Part shown: piece by piece, positions 23,670 through 33,142 of the stretch
How the letters are laid out: every line of letters begins with the position of its first letter
Position numbering within the stretch: position 1 is the first letter of the stretch
NCBI GenBank assembly: GCA_025358075.1
Contig: JANYKU010000097.1
Span: 1 to 64,000 of the forward strand
Origin: Ilumatobacteraceae bacterium
GTDB taxonomy: Bacteria; Actinomycetota; Acidimicrobiia; Acidimicrobiales; Ilumatobacteraceae
Direction: 5' to 3'
Length of the DNA: 64,000 nucleotides
The notes under the pieces: model-generated
The model's input: the letters and a program-made list of their open reading frames with translations, nothing else
Told to the model about the DNA's origin: nothing
Databases searched by the model: none
Made by a program: the position numbers and the translations under genes

Positions 23670-26123
23670 ATGGGGCCCGTGCGCGCCGTCTGGTTCTACT
23701 TCCTGTCGTCGGCACGTCGCCACTGGGGTTCGTGGTTGGTCCTGGCGCTGGTGTGCGGTCTCGCCACGTCACTGTCACTCGCCGCCGCCGGAGATGCGCG
23801 GCGAGCGTGGTCGGCGCTGCCCCGCGCACTGCATGCCGGCGAGGTGGCCGACGCCGACGTCAGTGCCGATGAGTCGGCGATGTCGCCTCACGATGCACAG
23901 GCGTTCCTCGACGCGGTGGACGATCTCGACTCGGTCACCGCCAGCTCGCGATGGGGTGGTGTGACGTTGGCCGAGGTTGCCAATGGACAGCTCGACACCC
24001 GGCTGTTGTCGACGTCAGCGCTCGGCAAGCTGCTGGATGATCGGGCGGCAAACGTCGACAGGTTGCGAGTGCTACACGGGCGGCTGCCTGCGCCTGGTCA
24101 TCCGGAAGAGATCGTCGTGAATCCGACGGTGCTGCGCATCACCGGCTGGCACGTCGGCGACGAGATCACGACCCTGCGTCTGTTCAGGCGAGGTGACGTC
24201 GACGAGAACCAGGCGCCGATTCCGACAAAGGGCTCGCCCCTGCGGCTGCGAATCGTCGGCGAGGTACGCAGGCCGGACGAGCTCTTGAGCGATGCCACCA
24301 TCAGGCCCCCGCAGATCTATCTGTTCCCCGACTTCGCCCTGGCGTATCCGGAGTCGACGTTCTACATCGGGTCGTCCATCCGCTGGAAGCCGGGCACCGA
24401 TCCGACCGCGTTCGGTGACGCCGTGTCCGCGTTGGCCGACCCGTACGGGCGCAACCAGACCTACGTCACCGAGGTCGGCGCGGCAGTATCGGTCGTGCGC
24501 AGCTCGCTACGCCCGCAGGTCGTCGCCGTGTGGTTGCTTGCCGCGGTGCTCTTCTTGTCGGGCGCCGTCATCGCCGCGCAGATGATCGGCCGCCAGTTGC
24601 TTGCTCGCCATCGCGATCTTCCCGATCTCTTCTCGCTCGGCATGACACCGAGTCAGCTCCGCGCTGTCGTCATGATGCACGCAGCAGTCGTGGCGGTGTT
24701 GGCTGCGATCTTCGCTGCGCTGGGTGGGTTGGCCTCCAGCGTGCTGACGCCGTTCGGTTCGACCCATTCGATCGATCCACAACTGGGACTGAGGTTCGAC
24801 GGACCGGTCGTCATGGTCGGCGCAATCGTCGTGATGACTGCACTCGTCGCAGCAGCCGCGGTGCCTGCATGGCGCTTGGCGGGCGCGGCGACTCGACGTT
24901 CGCAGCGACTACCCGACGCATCGAGTCGTCCCTCTTGCCTCGCCGAACTGCTTGCCCGAGTGGGTGCCGGCCCGGCGCTGATGACGGGAGCGCGATTCGC
25001 GTTCCATCGCGGTCGCGGCCGTACCGCCACGCCCGTTCGCAGCGTCATGGCCGGCATCGCCCTGGCGACCGCCGCACTCACCCTCGCCCTTGCCTACAGC
25101 AGCAGCCTCGATCACCTCATCACCACTCCGCAGCTGTACGGCTGGGATTGGGATGTCGCCGTGAAGAACGACTTTGGTTCGATCCCCGATGACGCAGTCG
25201 ACGCAATCAGCAAGAGGCCGGAAGTCTCCGCCGTCGCGGCGTTCACCGTCGGCACGCTGCGAATCGACGGCCACGACATCACGGCGCTCGGCGTCGATGA
25301 GATCGAGGGGACGGTCTACCCGACGCTCGATCAAGGCCGCATCGCCGAATCCGATCAGGAGCTGGTGCTCGGCCGCCGGACCCTCGCCGAGATCCATCAC
25401 TCGGTGGGGGACTCCGTCATGGTGATCACCCCGAGCGGCTCGCGGTCCATGACCATCGTCGGGGTTGCGACCTTCTCTGCGCTCGGCCAACTCCGCGGTC
25501 ACTCCGCCCTCGGCCACGGCGCGGCAACGGTCGCCTCGGTGTTCCCGCCAAATGATCCGAACTTCAGTGGCCGTTACAACGGCCTGCTCGTGCGCATCGG
25601 TACGACTTCCGACAAGGCTGCTGCGATCGCCGGTCTCCGGTCCTTCGTCGCCGGATTGGGGTGTGACGACTCGTGCTTCACGCTCGACGCCAGACCGAAC
25701 GAACTGAGCGGCTATGCGGGGATCACCAATCTGTGGGTCCCCTTCGTCGCCGTGCTCGGGCTGCTGTTGGTGATCTCCCTCATCCATGGACTCGTCAGCG
25801 CGACGCGCGCCAACCGGCACGATCTGGCTGTGTTGGCCGCACTCGGGTTCGGTCGCCGGCAGATCACCGCAGTCGTCGTGTGGCAGGCGGCGATCATCGC
25901 CACGATTGCGTTGGCGATCGCGATCCCGGCCGGCCTCATCGCCGCCGGCGCCGGTTGGCACATCTTCACCCACCCGTTCGGAATCGAGCCACCAGCTCGC
26001 ATCCCGGGGCTAGCCCTGTTGGCGGTCGCCGCGGGCACCATCACCGCAGCCCTTGTGGTCGGTGCCGGTTGTGCCCTTTCGACACGATCCGGCACCGTCA
26101 CAAGGGCTTTGGTGGACGAGTGA
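23670..26123 (+). CDS. FtsX-family ABC transporter permease
   Basis: The 817-aa protein starts at ATG 23670 (GTG 23679 possible). An N-terminal membrane helix (WLVLALVCGLATSLSLAAAG) is followed by a large extracytoplasmic domain. The first FtsX core is at about residues 285-400 (DLPDLFSLGMTPSQLRAVV), then a second extracytoplasmic part and a second FtsX core at about 690-800 (HDLAVLAALGFGRRQITAVV). This is the MacB/LolCE-type two-core layout. No ATPase gene adjoins it in this window, so the partner must be encoded elsewhere. Substrate unknown. It is divergent from the DUF4118 gene. Confidence 0.8.
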   Translation: MGPVRAVWFYFLSSARRHWGSWLVLALVCGLATSLSLAAAGDARRAWSALPRALHAGEVADADVSADESAMSPHDAQAFLDAVDDLDSVTASSRWGGVTLAEVANGQLDTRLLSTSALGKLLDDRAANVDRLRVLHGRLPAPGHPEEIVVNPTVLRITGWHVGDEITTLRLFRRGDVDENQAPIPTKGSPLRLRIVGEVRRPDELLSDATIRPPQIYLFPDFALAYPESTFYIGSSIRWKPGTDPTAFGDAVSALADPYGRNQTYVTEVGAAVSVVRSSLRPQVVAVWLLAAVLFLSGAVIAAQMIGRQLLARHRDLPDLFSLGMTPSQLRAVVMMHAAVVAVLAAIFAALGGLASSVLTPFGSTHSIDPQLGLRFDGPVVMVGAIVVMTALVAAAAVPAWRLAGAATRRSQRLPDASSRPSCLAELLARVGAGPALMTGARFAFHRGRGRTATPVRSVMAGIALATAALTLALAYSSSLDHLITTPQLYGWDWDVAVKNDFGSIPDDAVDAISKRPEVSAVAAFTVGTLRIDGHDITALGVDEIEGTVYPTLDQGRIAESDQELVLGRRTLAEIHHSVGDSVMVITPSGSRSMTIVGVATFSALGQLRGHSALGHGAATVASVFPPNDPNFSGRYNGLLVRIGTTSDKAAAIAGLRSFVAGLGCDDSCFTLDARPNELSGYAGITNLWVPFVAVLGLLLVISLIHGLVSATRANRHDLAVLAALGFGRRQITAVVVWQAAIIATIALAIAIPAGLIAAGAGWHIFTHPFGIEPPARIPGLALLAVAAGTITAALVVGAGCALSTRSGTVTRALVDE

Positions 26124-26126
26124 CTG

Positions 26127-27110
26127 TTAGTAGGTGTTGGCTTCGCTGGCGTAGCTGTCACTGCCGGGATACGCCGGGAAGACCAGCGGTCCTTCCGACG
26201 TGGGCGGCTCGGTCGAGATGACCGTTCCGTGCTGCGGAGGCGCAAAGCCAGTGCCGCGTGGGGTGTACCGCCGTTCGTATTCGTTGCGGACCACCTTCTT
26301 CGGCTTGGCGTGGATCCATCCTGCGTACCACGTCGTCCAAGCACGCCTGAGGTAGGTGGCCCGCGGTGGGCGATACGCGGCGCTCCGAACGATCAGCGTG
26401 ACGGCCATGATGAACCCGAGGAAGACGAGCATCATCGCCGGATCTTCGATCACCTTGGCGGGCTCGATCGTGCGGATGTACGGCGCGACTGCAATTGCCA
26501 GAGCAGCCGAGGTACCTGCCGCCACGATCGTTCGCCACGACGGCGTGCTCGGCCGAACACCGATGGTTCCGTCGGCGATGGCGAAGAGCAGCACGAGCTC
26601 CATCACGAGGTAGAAGCACGACGGATTGACCTTGCCGGCCATGATGAACACCACGTTCAGCAGAAACCCCCATCGCAGGGCGAGCCGCATCGGCTTTCCG
26701 ATCGCGATTGCCAGACCGATGGCGATCTGTGTCACCACGACGACGATTGCCACGGTTCTTGCTCCCGGTGCGATGAGGTGATCCATGATCGGTTGGAAGA
26801 ATGGAAGTGCTTCATTGTGCTGTGCCTTGAGGAAGCCGCGGAGCTTGTCTCCGGTCCACCACTGTGGGTCGATCACCTTCTCGGCGCCGGCACGTAGCCA
26901 TCCGGCGGCAAGAAAGAGGCGCAACGGCAGCAGCACCACGACCGCCAGATGATGATGGGGTTGGTGGGCCAGATGATGGGGTTGGTGGGACGGAGCACGC
27001 GATGGGGTAGCCGCGTGGTTGGGCGATGCTGCAGGCCGCCCCGATGGGGCACCCTGACTGCGCATCGACCGCGGCAACTCGCGGGCGTCATGGTCGAGGA
27101 CGTCGATCAT
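26127..27110 (-). CDS. DoxX-like integral membrane protein with His-rich N-terminus
   Basis: The start is ATG 27110 (MIDVLDHDARELP); the track's longer version enters the promoter region. The ~327-aa protein begins with a soluble stretch containing two copies of a HQPHHLA-type motif, encoded by a 21-bp tandem repeat. Next come LPLRLFLAAGWLRAGAEKVIDPQWW and further membrane helices (TVAIVVVVTQIAIGLAIAIGK, LNVVFIMAGKVNPS, MELVLLFAIADGTIG), the DoxX/TQO small-subunit arrangement. Members associate with respiratory or thiosulfate:quinone oxidation. The His cluster could bind metal. The C-terminal ~90 residues are cytoplasmic and unrecognised. Confidence 0.7.
   Translation of the reverse strand: MIDVLDHDARELPRSMRSQGAPSGRPAASPNHAATPSRAPSHQPHHLAHQPHHHLAVVVLLPLRLFLAAGWLRAGAEKVIDPQWWTGDKLRGFLKAQHNEALPFFQPIMDHLIAPGARTVAIVVVVTQIAIGLAIAIGKPMRLALRWGFLLNVVFIMAGKVNPSCFYLVMELVLLFAIADGTIGVRPSTPSWRTIVAAGTSAALAIAVAPYIRTIEPAKVIEDPAMMLVFLGFIMAVTLIVRSAAYRPPRATYLRRAWTTWYAGWIHAKPKKVVRNEYERRYTPRGTGFAPPQHGTVISTEPPTSEGPLVFPAYPGSDSYASEANTY
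26951..26989. repeat. 21-bp tandem repeat inside the DoxX-like gene
   Basis: GATGATGGGGTTGGTGGG occurs at 26951-26968 and 26972-26989 (period 21 bp). On the minus strand it encodes two His/Pro-rich units. In-frame repeat expansion or contraction would change the number of His residues. Confidence 0.7.
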
Positions 27111-27291
27111 GAGGTATCTCTCCTTGTCGTCGTTTGTCGATGCGTTTCGGCACGCGGATGTAGACCCGAGAGGTTTAGGGGTCCATCGCATTACATGTCG
27201 AACTCATGACAAATATTGCGGATACGTTACGAATAGAACGTTTCACGCACGGGGAATGTTTCGAACCCTCCAAGTGGCAGTCGTCACATTG

Positions 27292-27315
27292 ATATGTAAC
27301 CATTGAGTTACATAT
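27292..27315. promoter_or_regulatory. ArsR-type palindromic operator
   Basis: ATATGTAAC (27292-27300), six bases, then GTTACATAT (27307-27315): a perfect 9-bp inverted repeat ending 9 bases before the GTG of the ArsR-AHSA1 gene. Size, spacing and position are those of an autoregulatory ArsR site. With so little room the mRNA is probably leaderless. Confidence 0.8.
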
Positions 27316-27324
27316 TCTGACCGC

Positions 27325-28077
27325 GTGGACAACGTGTTCAAGGCCCTTGCCGATCCGACGCGACGTGCGTTGCTCGACGAGCTGTTTCGTCGAGACGGCC
27401 AGACGCTGAGCGCGCTCGAAGGGCACTTCTCGATGAGTCGAATTGGCGTGATGAAGCACCTGAAGCTGCTGGAACAGGCGGGCTTGGTGGTCACCAAGCG
27501 GCGAGGTCGCGAGAAGTTGCACTACTTGAACCCTGTCCCCATCCGGCAGGCCCATGACCGATGGGTGAGCAAGTACACCGAGCCGTGGGCCGCTGCGCTC
27601 ATCGAGCTCAAGAAGCGATTGGAGAACCCTATGGAGAAGGTCTTCGAGATCTACATCCGCACCACCCCCGAACGACTCTGGGAGGCGATCACCGATCCGC
27701 AGACCAGAACCAAGTTCCAGTTCGGCAACACGATCACGTCGACGTGGGAACCGGGCTCGCACTGGGAGATGCGCAACCCCGCGGCGCCGTTCGTGTTGGG
27801 CGAAGGCGAGAACCTCGAGGTGGATCCGCCTCGCCGGCTCGTGCAGAGCATGGTTGCTCTTTGGGGCGACGACGTGAAGCGCGAGGGAACCTCGCGGGTC
27901 ACGTGGGAGATCGAGCCAGTCGGCGATTCGTGCCGGTTGATCGTCACGCATGATCAGCTCCGCGATGGCGCTAACGCTCAGCTCTACGGTGGCTGGCCGA
28001 TGATCCTCTCGGGCCTGAAGACCTGGCTCGAGCTCGGCGAGGTGCTGACAACACCGGGGTCGTTGATGTACAGCTGA
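27325..28077 (+). CDS. ArsR-type regulator fused to an AHSA1/SRPBCC domain
   Basis: The 250-aa product starts at GTG. Residues 1-95 are an ArsR winged helix (FKALADPTRRALLDELFRRDG, LSALEGHFSMSRIGVMKHLKLL, KRRGREKLHYLNPVPI). The conserved metal-site Cys residues of metalloregulators are absent, as in the SRPBCC-linked subgroup. Residues ~105-245 form an AHSA1-type lipid/ligand-binding barrel (VFEIYIRTTPERLWEAITDP, WEMRNPA, TWEIEPVGDSCRLIVTHD). The barrel probably binds a small hydrophobic ligand that controls the HTH. The palindrome just upstream suggests autoregulation. The same two domains are separate genes at 48.5-49.7 kb. Confidence 0.85.
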   Translation: MDNVFKALADPTRRALLDELFRRDGQTLSALEGHFSMSRIGVMKHLKLLEQAGLVVTKRRGREKLHYLNPVPIRQAHDRWVSKYTEPWAAALIELKKRLENPMEKVFEIYIRTTPERLWEAITDPQTRTKFQFGNTITSTWEPGSHWEMRNPAAPFVLGEGENLEVDPPRRLVQSMVALWGDDVKREGTSRVTWEIEPVGDSCRLIVTHDQLRDGANAQLYGGWPMILSGLKTWLELGEVLTTPGSLMYS

Positions 28078-28118
28078 GACCCGCGGTTCGGGCCATCGTC
28101 GCCAAGTAGGAAACGAGG

Positions 28119-30179
28119 TCAGGCTGACAGGTCGTACAGCGAGACTCCGTCGATCGTTCTTGCCCGGTAGTTGTCGCTGACCCATTGGGCGATCTGCCGA
28201 GACTCGTTGCTGCCGCCCATCTGCGGCCCGAATCCGCCGCCGCCGGCGATGAAGTAGTGGATCTGTCCGTTTGCTACGTAACGCTGGAATTCGGCGAGGG
28301 TCGGTGACGGGTCGGAACCGTTGAAGCCACCGACCGCCATCACCGGCTTTTGTGTTGCCAGCTGGAAGCCCGAGGCGTCGTTCGAACCGATGGCCGCGGC
28401 GACCCAGGTGTAGCGATCGCTGTTCTGCAGCAGCGCGGCAACGACCTGGGCGCTCGGGTTGCTGCTGTTCAGCAAGCCACCACCGGCCGGTCCGCGACCG
28501 CCGTTGCCGACACCCGGGAACCTGCCGGCGCCAGGGAACCCGCCAGGGAACCCGCCAGGCGGTCGGCCCTGCCGACCCTGTCGAGCGCCGGGCAAACCGA
28601 CTGGAGGTTGTCCCGGACCACCGCCCGGGAAGCGTCCACCGGGACCGCCACGTGCAGCTTGCACGGTCGGGCCGGCGGTCACGATCGAACCGGAGTGCGG
28701 AGTCGACACGGTCTGCAACGCCCATGCCGTCGGGCCGGCGAGACACACCGCAGCGGCAGCGACCGCCGATGCGGTCAACAGCTTCGGAGACACCCGCGGC
28801 CCGACCAGCAACGCCGCGGCGGCAATGAGGCCACCAACCACGACAGCGTTGCGCAGCCACGGGTGCCAGCCGGCCGAACGGGCGAGCAACCGCGACGACC
28901 ACAGTGTGGTGGCGATGACCGCCGCGGCGAGAACGACACGAGCCGTCAGGTTGCGGCGGTGCCGCCACAACACGTCGGCACCGACGCCGATCAGAACGGC
29001 GATCGCGGGTGCGAGCGCGACCGTGTAGTACTCGTGGAAGATCCCCTTCATGTAGCTGAAGACCAGTGCGGTGACGACCAGCCAGCCACCCCAGACGATG
29101 ATCATCGCCCGGGTGTGGTCGGTGCGACCGGCGCGCCGTGTGATCCACAGAGCGGCGACGGCGAAGATCAGGGCAGCCGGGATGAGCCAGGCGACCTGTC
29201 CGCCCATCACACCGTCGAACATTCGAGTGATGCCGGTCTTGCCCCACACACCCGTGCCGACGCTGCCGGTCTCGTTCCCGGTCAAGCGCCCAAAGCCGTT
29301 GTAGCCGAACGTCAGATCGAAGATGTTGTTGTTCTGCGAGCCGCCGATGAATGGGCGCATTCCGGCCGGTGTCAACTCGACGATCGCCAACCACCAACCG
29401 GCGGCCAGCACCATCGCTGCACCACCGATGAAGAGGTCGGCGACACGACGACGCAAGCGCTGCGGGGCGGCGACCAGATACGCCAACGCCAGTGGCGGAA
29501 GCACCAGCAGGATCTGCAACTGCTTGGTCAGGAAGCCGAACCCGATGAGTGCGCCGGTCAGCACGATCCAGCGCCGTCGTCCATCTTCGATGCCGCGCAT
29601 CGTCGCGTAGGCCGCCAGCGCCATGATCAACGTCAACATCGCATCGGGGTTGTTGAACCGGAACATCAGCGCCGCAACCGGACTGGTGGCCATCACCACT
29701 CCGGCGAGCAGAGCAGCCATCGCCGAGAACCTGCGGCGCACGGAGGCGTACACCACGCCAACGGTGGCGACGCCCATCAATGCCTGCGGGACGAGGATGC
29801 TCCACGAATTGAGGCCGAAGATGCGAACCGACAGGCCCATGATCCACAACGACGCCGGCGGTTTGTCGACCGTGATCGCGTTGGCTGCGTCGGACGAGCC
29901 GAAGAACCACGCCTTCCAACTCTGCGAGCCCGCTTGCGCCGCGGCGGAATAGAACGAGTTCGCCCAGCCGGAGGCGCTGAGACCCCACAGGAACATGACG
30001 GCGGTGAGGCCCAGCAGCGTGACCAGGGCCGGGCGCTCCCAGCGGGCGCGCATCGGCGAGGTGCCGGTGTCCATCGGTGCGGACGGCATTTCGACCGGGT
30101 ACTGAGTCTGTGGCGACGGGGGTGGCCACGGCGGATCCACAACGAGTGGTTCGGCGGCGGTTCCGCCGATGGTGATCAT
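28119..30179 (-). CDS. GT39/ArnT-like membrane glycosyltransferase (YkcB-like)
   Basis: The true start is ATG 30179, 2 bases after the GT2 gene's stop; the track's 1003-aa version begins in the antisense of that gene. The 686-aa protein has about ten or more membrane helices, the family motif VDKPPASLWIMG in the first periplasmic loop, FRFNNPDAML, and LTKQLQILLVLPPLAL. A Gly/Pro/Arg-rich linker (GGPGGRFPGGG and similar) and a soluble C-terminal domain of the YkcA/YkcB type (YTWVAAAIGSNDASGFQL, VMAVGGFNG) follow. Members transfer sugars from polyprenyl-phosphate donors to envelope acceptors. The upstream GT2-GtrA gene would supply the lipid-linked donor. Confidence 0.85.
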   Translation of the reverse strand: MITIGGTAAEPLVVDPPWPPPSPQTQYPVEMPSAPMDTGTSPMRARWERPALVTLLGLTAVMFLWGLSASGWANSFYSAAAQAGSQSWKAWFFGSSDAANAITVDKPPASLWIMGLSVRIFGLNSWSILVPQALMGVATVGVVYASVRRRFSAMAALLAGVVMATSPVAALMFRFNNPDAMLTLIMALAAYATMRGIEDGRRRWIVLTGALIGFGFLTKQLQILLVLPPLALAYLVAAPQRLRRRVADLFIGGAAMVLAAGWWLAIVELTPAGMRPFIGGSQNNNIFDLTFGYNGFGRLTGNETGSVGTGVWGKTGITRMFDGVMGGQVAWLIPAALIFAVAALWITRRAGRTDHTRAMIIVWGGWLVVTALVFSYMKGIFHEYYTVALAPAIAVLIGVGADVLWRHRRNLTARVVLAAAVIATTLWSSRLLARSAGWHPWLRNAVVVGGLIAAAALLVGPRVSPKLLTASAVAAAAVCLAGPTAWALQTVSTPHSGSIVTAGPTVQAARGGPGGRFPGGGPGQPPVGLPGARQGRQGRPPGGFPGGFPGAGRFPGVGNGGRGPAGGGLLNSSNPSAQVVAALLQNSDRYTWVAAAIGSNDASGFQLATQKPVMAVGGFNGSDPSPTLAEFQRYVANGQIHYFIAGGGGFGPQMGGSNESRQIAQWVSDNYRARTIDGVSLYDLSA

Positions 30180-30181
30180 GA

Positions 30182-31417
30182 TCAGATTCCGATTTCGTAG
30201 GCGCGTCGATGGGGGAAGACCCACAGTCGGAAAGCGAGGAAGCGGCCGACGGTGGTGACGAGGTTGGCGAGGATCAAGACGGTCAGTTCCACCCACACCG
30301 GCGCGGCCGGCCAGGTGGCGGCCAACAGTGCCAGTGACCCAGCCGTCAGCGCCAGCCCGATGAGGAACACGAAGAGCCCCTGGGCGTGGTGGCGCAGCGC
30401 CCCCTCGGCTCCGTGCACACCGAAGGTGATCCGACGGTTGGCCGCCGTGTTGCCGATGGCCGTCAGGCACAGCGCCACGAAGTTGGCCATCTGCGAGCCG
30501 AGCGGCTGCCGGAAGAGGAGGAACATCGCGGCGTAGGCGATGGTGCTGGCGATTCCGATCGCGCCGAATCGAAGCACTTGGAGACTGAACGTCGGAGGTG
30601 GGTCGGTCGGGTTCCCGGCACGGCGGCCGAAGCGGTGACGGATCAACGAGGTCTTGATCGAGCCCGTGGCGAACCCACGCACGAGCCGCACCACACCCTT
30701 GAGATCGCCGATCGCCGTCGCGGCGATGTCGACCCGGCTGTCGGGGTCGTCGATCCAATCGACCGGCACCTCGTGGATCCGAAGCCCGCAACGCTGAGCC
30801 AACACGAGCAGCTCGGTGTCGAAGAACCAGCTGTTGTCCTGGATGAGCGGCAGCAGTTCGGTGGCGACGTCTCGTCGGATCGCCTTGAAGCCGCACTGCG
30901 CGTCGGTGAAGCGCGCCGCCAGGGTGCCCCGCAGGATCACGTTGTAACAGCGTGAGATCAGCTCTCGCTTCACGCCCCGAACGACGTTGGAGCCTCGTGC
31001 GAGACGGCTGCCGATCGCCAGATCGGAGTGGCCCGTCAGCAGGGGAGCGATCAACGGCAGCAGAGCCGCCAGGTCGGTGGACAGATCGACGTCCATATAG
31101 GCGAGCACGGTGGCGTCGGATGCCCCCCAAGCAGCGCGCAGTGCCCGGCCTCTGCCCTTCTGGTCGAGACGGAGGTAGACGACATCCGTCAGTTCGTCGA
31201 CGAGTTTCGTAGCAATGGCGCCGGTGCCGTCGGTGCTGGCGTTGTCGGCGATCGTGATTCGGAACGTGACTGGCAGCGAATCGCTGAGATAGCGGTGCAG
31301 GCGGCGCACCGAGGGCTCGAGGTCGGCCTCTTCGTTGTACACCGGAATGACGACGTCCAGCGTCGGCGGGGCCTCGTCGAGCAGGTCTGCTGCCCGCGCG
31401 TCCATCGTCGCTGTCAT
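30182..31417 (-). CDS. GT2 polyprenyl-phosphate glycosyltransferase with GtrA domain (YkcC-like)
   Basis: I use ATG 31417 (MTATMDARA); 31465 is possible but adds an unconvincing leader. Residues ~18-240 are a DPM1-like GT2 domain: DVVIPVYNEEADLEPSV, ADNASTDGT, the metal site YMDVDLSTD, GSRLARGS, and DAQCGFKAIRRD. Residues ~275-400 are a four-helix GtrA membrane domain (LRFGAIGIASTIAYAAMFLLF, NTAANRRITF, FLAFRLWVF). It probably makes a polyprenyl-phosphate sugar used by the GT39 protein encoded next in the operon. Confidence 0.85.
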   Translation of the reverse strand: MTATMDARAADLLDEAPPTLDVVIPVYNEEADLEPSVRRLHRYLSDSLPVTFRITIADNASTDGTGAIATKLVDELTDVVYLRLDQKGRGRALRAAWGASDATVLAYMDVDLSTDLAALLPLIAPLLTGHSDLAIGSRLARGSNVVRGVKRELISRCYNVILRGTLAARFTDAQCGFKAIRRDVATELLPLIQDNSWFFDTELLVLAQRCGLRIHEVPVDWIDDPDSRVDIAATAIGDLKGVVRLVRGFATGSIKTSLIRHRFGRRAGNPTDPPPTFSLQVLRFGAIGIASTIAYAAMFLLFRQPLGSQMANFVALCLTAIGNTAANRRITFGVHGAEGALRHHAQGLFVFLIGLALTAGSLALLAATWPAAPVWVELTVLILANLVTTVGRFLAFRLWVFPHRRAYEIGI

Positions 31418-31574
31418 GCGATGACTGTAAAAAGGCCCCGTAAGACGAGTCCTTGTGGAGTTCAAGAACTGGGTGAGAGGCTGATCATCGCATCACCGAT
31501 GAGTTTTGGAGCGCGGCGGCGTTTCAACGAATTCAACATCGGCAACCCGCCGAAAACAACAAGGAGGATGCAAC

Positions 31575-31991
31575 GTGGATTGGAAGCTCGAACTCGTGAT
31601 GGTACCCGTCTCGGATGTCGATCGCGCCAAGGCGTTCTACATCGAGCAGGCCGGGTTCGACCTGCTCGTCGACCACAGCGCCGGTGAAGACTTTCGCGTC
31701 GTGCAGCTGACGCCCCCCGGCTCTGCCTGCTCGATCGCTGTCATGAAGTCGCCGACGGCGCCCGGATCCGTGCACGGCCTGCACCTGGTCGTTTCCGACA
31801 TCGATGCGGCGCGTGCCGAGCTGGTAGGCCGAGGTGTCGACGCCAGCGAGCTGTACCACTTCGCGGAGACCGGACAGATGCCTGGGCCGGATCCCGACCG
31901 TCGCGACTACAACACCTTTATCTCGTTCAACGATCCTGACGGCAACTCGTGGCTGGTCCAGGAAGTGAAGCGGACGGCGCCGCGGGTCTGA
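31575..31991 (+). CDS. VOC-family (glyoxalase/bleomycin-resistance-like) protein
   Basis: GTG 31575 is chosen over the track's upstream start because a perfect AAGGAGG (31561-31567) precedes it. The 138-aa protein has the paired beta-alpha-beta modules: WKLELVMVPVSDVDRAKAFY, GSACSIAVMKS, SVHGLHLVVSDIDAARAEL, and the C-terminal YNTFISFNDPDGNSWLVQEV with the usual Glu metal ligand. It resembles the glyoxalase superfamily members found widely in actinobacteria. Substrate unknown. Confidence 0.85.
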   Translation: MDWKLELVMVPVSDVDRAKAFYIEQAGFDLLVDHSAGEDFRVVQLTPPGSACSIAVMKSPTAPGSVHGLHLVVSDIDAARAELVGRGVDASELYHFAETGQMPGPDPDRRDYNTFISFNDPDGNSWLVQEVKRTAPRV

Positions 31992-32071
31992 CAGCGCTCG
32001 AACTTTGTCGCTCTCAACCCGTGCTCGGTCGGAGCGACGAAGTTGGCGATGGTTCTGTAAGGTGCCAGGCG

Positions 32072-33052
32072 ATGAAGCTGGCGATCGTCGGAGCCGGTGG
32101 CATGGGTTCGTTTCACGCCCGATCACTCGCCGCCCTTCCAGGTGTCGAGATCGTGGCCATCGCCGACTTGCGGGTTTCCGCTGCTGAAGCGTTGACGGCG
32201 GTGGTCGGCGGCACACCGTCGGCCGACGGTCTTGCCGTTGCTTCGATGAGCGACCTCGATGGGCTGGTGATCGCTTCGCCCGAAGACTCGCACGAAGCGT
32301 TGATCCATGCTGCGCTGGCCCAAGGCACCCGCATCCTGTGCGAGAAGCCGCTCGCCGTCGGCGTCACAGCGTGCCGGCGAATCGTCGATGCCGAGGTGGC
32401 GATCGGTCACCGCATGCTCCAACTCGGCCTGATGCGAGTGTTCGACCCAGCGCATGTCCAGTTGGCCGCCGAGGTGGCCGCACTCGGCGAGCTGCATCAT
32501 GTGCGTTGCGTGCACCGCAACGTGCACGAGGTGCGCCGCACAGCGCAGCTCATCCTCAACCAGTCACTCGTCCACGACATCCACAGCTTGCGGTGGCTCG
32601 TGGGCCGCGACATCACTCGGGTGACGACACTGGCCACTCCGAACCCCGATCATGTCGAGCACCTGATGTTGACGGCGGAGTTCGAGGGTGCAGGGCATGC
32701 CGTCGTCGAGTTCAGCGAGCACGGCTTTGCCTACGAGGTCACGGTCGAGGTCGAAGGCGAGCTCGGTGATGCTGTCATGGCACCGGTGATGCGCCCCACG
32801 GTGCGGCGCGGGGGCTCGGCGTACGTCAACATCGGCACCGACTGGTTCGGGCGCTTCGCCGAGGCCTACCGCATCGAAGCGGCGGTGTGGCTGGACTCGA
32901 TCGCCGGTCCGACAGCGATTGGTCCCTCGGCGTGGGACGGATTGGTCGCCGAGCGGGTGGTCGAGGCAGCGATCGAGTCGATACGAACGCGCCAACCCGC
33001 CGAGGTGACGAAGCTGGAGATGGCCGATTTCTACCGATCGTCGGCGCCGTGA
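32072..33052 (+). CDS. Gfo/Idh/MocA-family oxidoreductase
   Basis: I start at ATG 32072, directly at MKLAIVGAGGMGSFHARSL, the NAD(P)-binding Rossmann motif; the track's extension covers the preceding intergenic region. The ~326-aa protein has the family motif ILCEKPLAVGV near residue 90 and a C-terminal beta-sheet domain with a HDIHSLRWLVGRD stretch, whose Asp-His elements match the catalytic region of inositol/sugar dehydrogenases. It probably oxidises a polyol or sugar derivative; no pathway context is visible. Confidence 0.85.
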   Translation: MKLAIVGAGGMGSFHARSLAALPGVEIVAIADLRVSAAEALTAVVGGTPSADGLAVASMSDLDGLVIASPEDSHEALIHAALAQGTRILCEKPLAVGVTACRRIVDAEVAIGHRMLQLGLMRVFDPAHVQLAAEVAALGELHHVRCVHRNVHEVRRTAQLILNQSLVHDIHSLRWLVGRDITRVTTLATPNPDHVEHLMLTAEFEGAGHAVVEFSEHGFAYEVTVEVEGELGDAVMAPVMRPTVRRGGSAYVNIGTDWFGRFAEAYRIEAAVWLDSIAGPTAIGPSAWDGLVAERVVEAAIESIRTRQPAEVTKLEMADFYRSSAP

Positions 33053-33142
33053 TCGCTTTGGAACACGTTCCGACCCCGACTCCGATAGCGTGACAAGAGG
33101 CTCGCTGAATCTGGCGGGCCATTTTCATGAGATGAGAGACAG

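Noticed and set aside
27175-30129. 984-aa minus-strand frame
   Set aside because: Arg/His/Gly-rich shadow of the GT39 gene and of the ArsR-AHSA1 gene in another frame; no domain visible.
28350-30200. 616-aa plus-strand frame
   Set aside because: Antisense shadow of the GT39 gene, dominated by Arg, Gly, Asp and His.
33053-33142. Cold-shock riboregulator in the csp leader
   Set aside because: Only 90 bases, no recognisable cold-box or clear alternative pairing.
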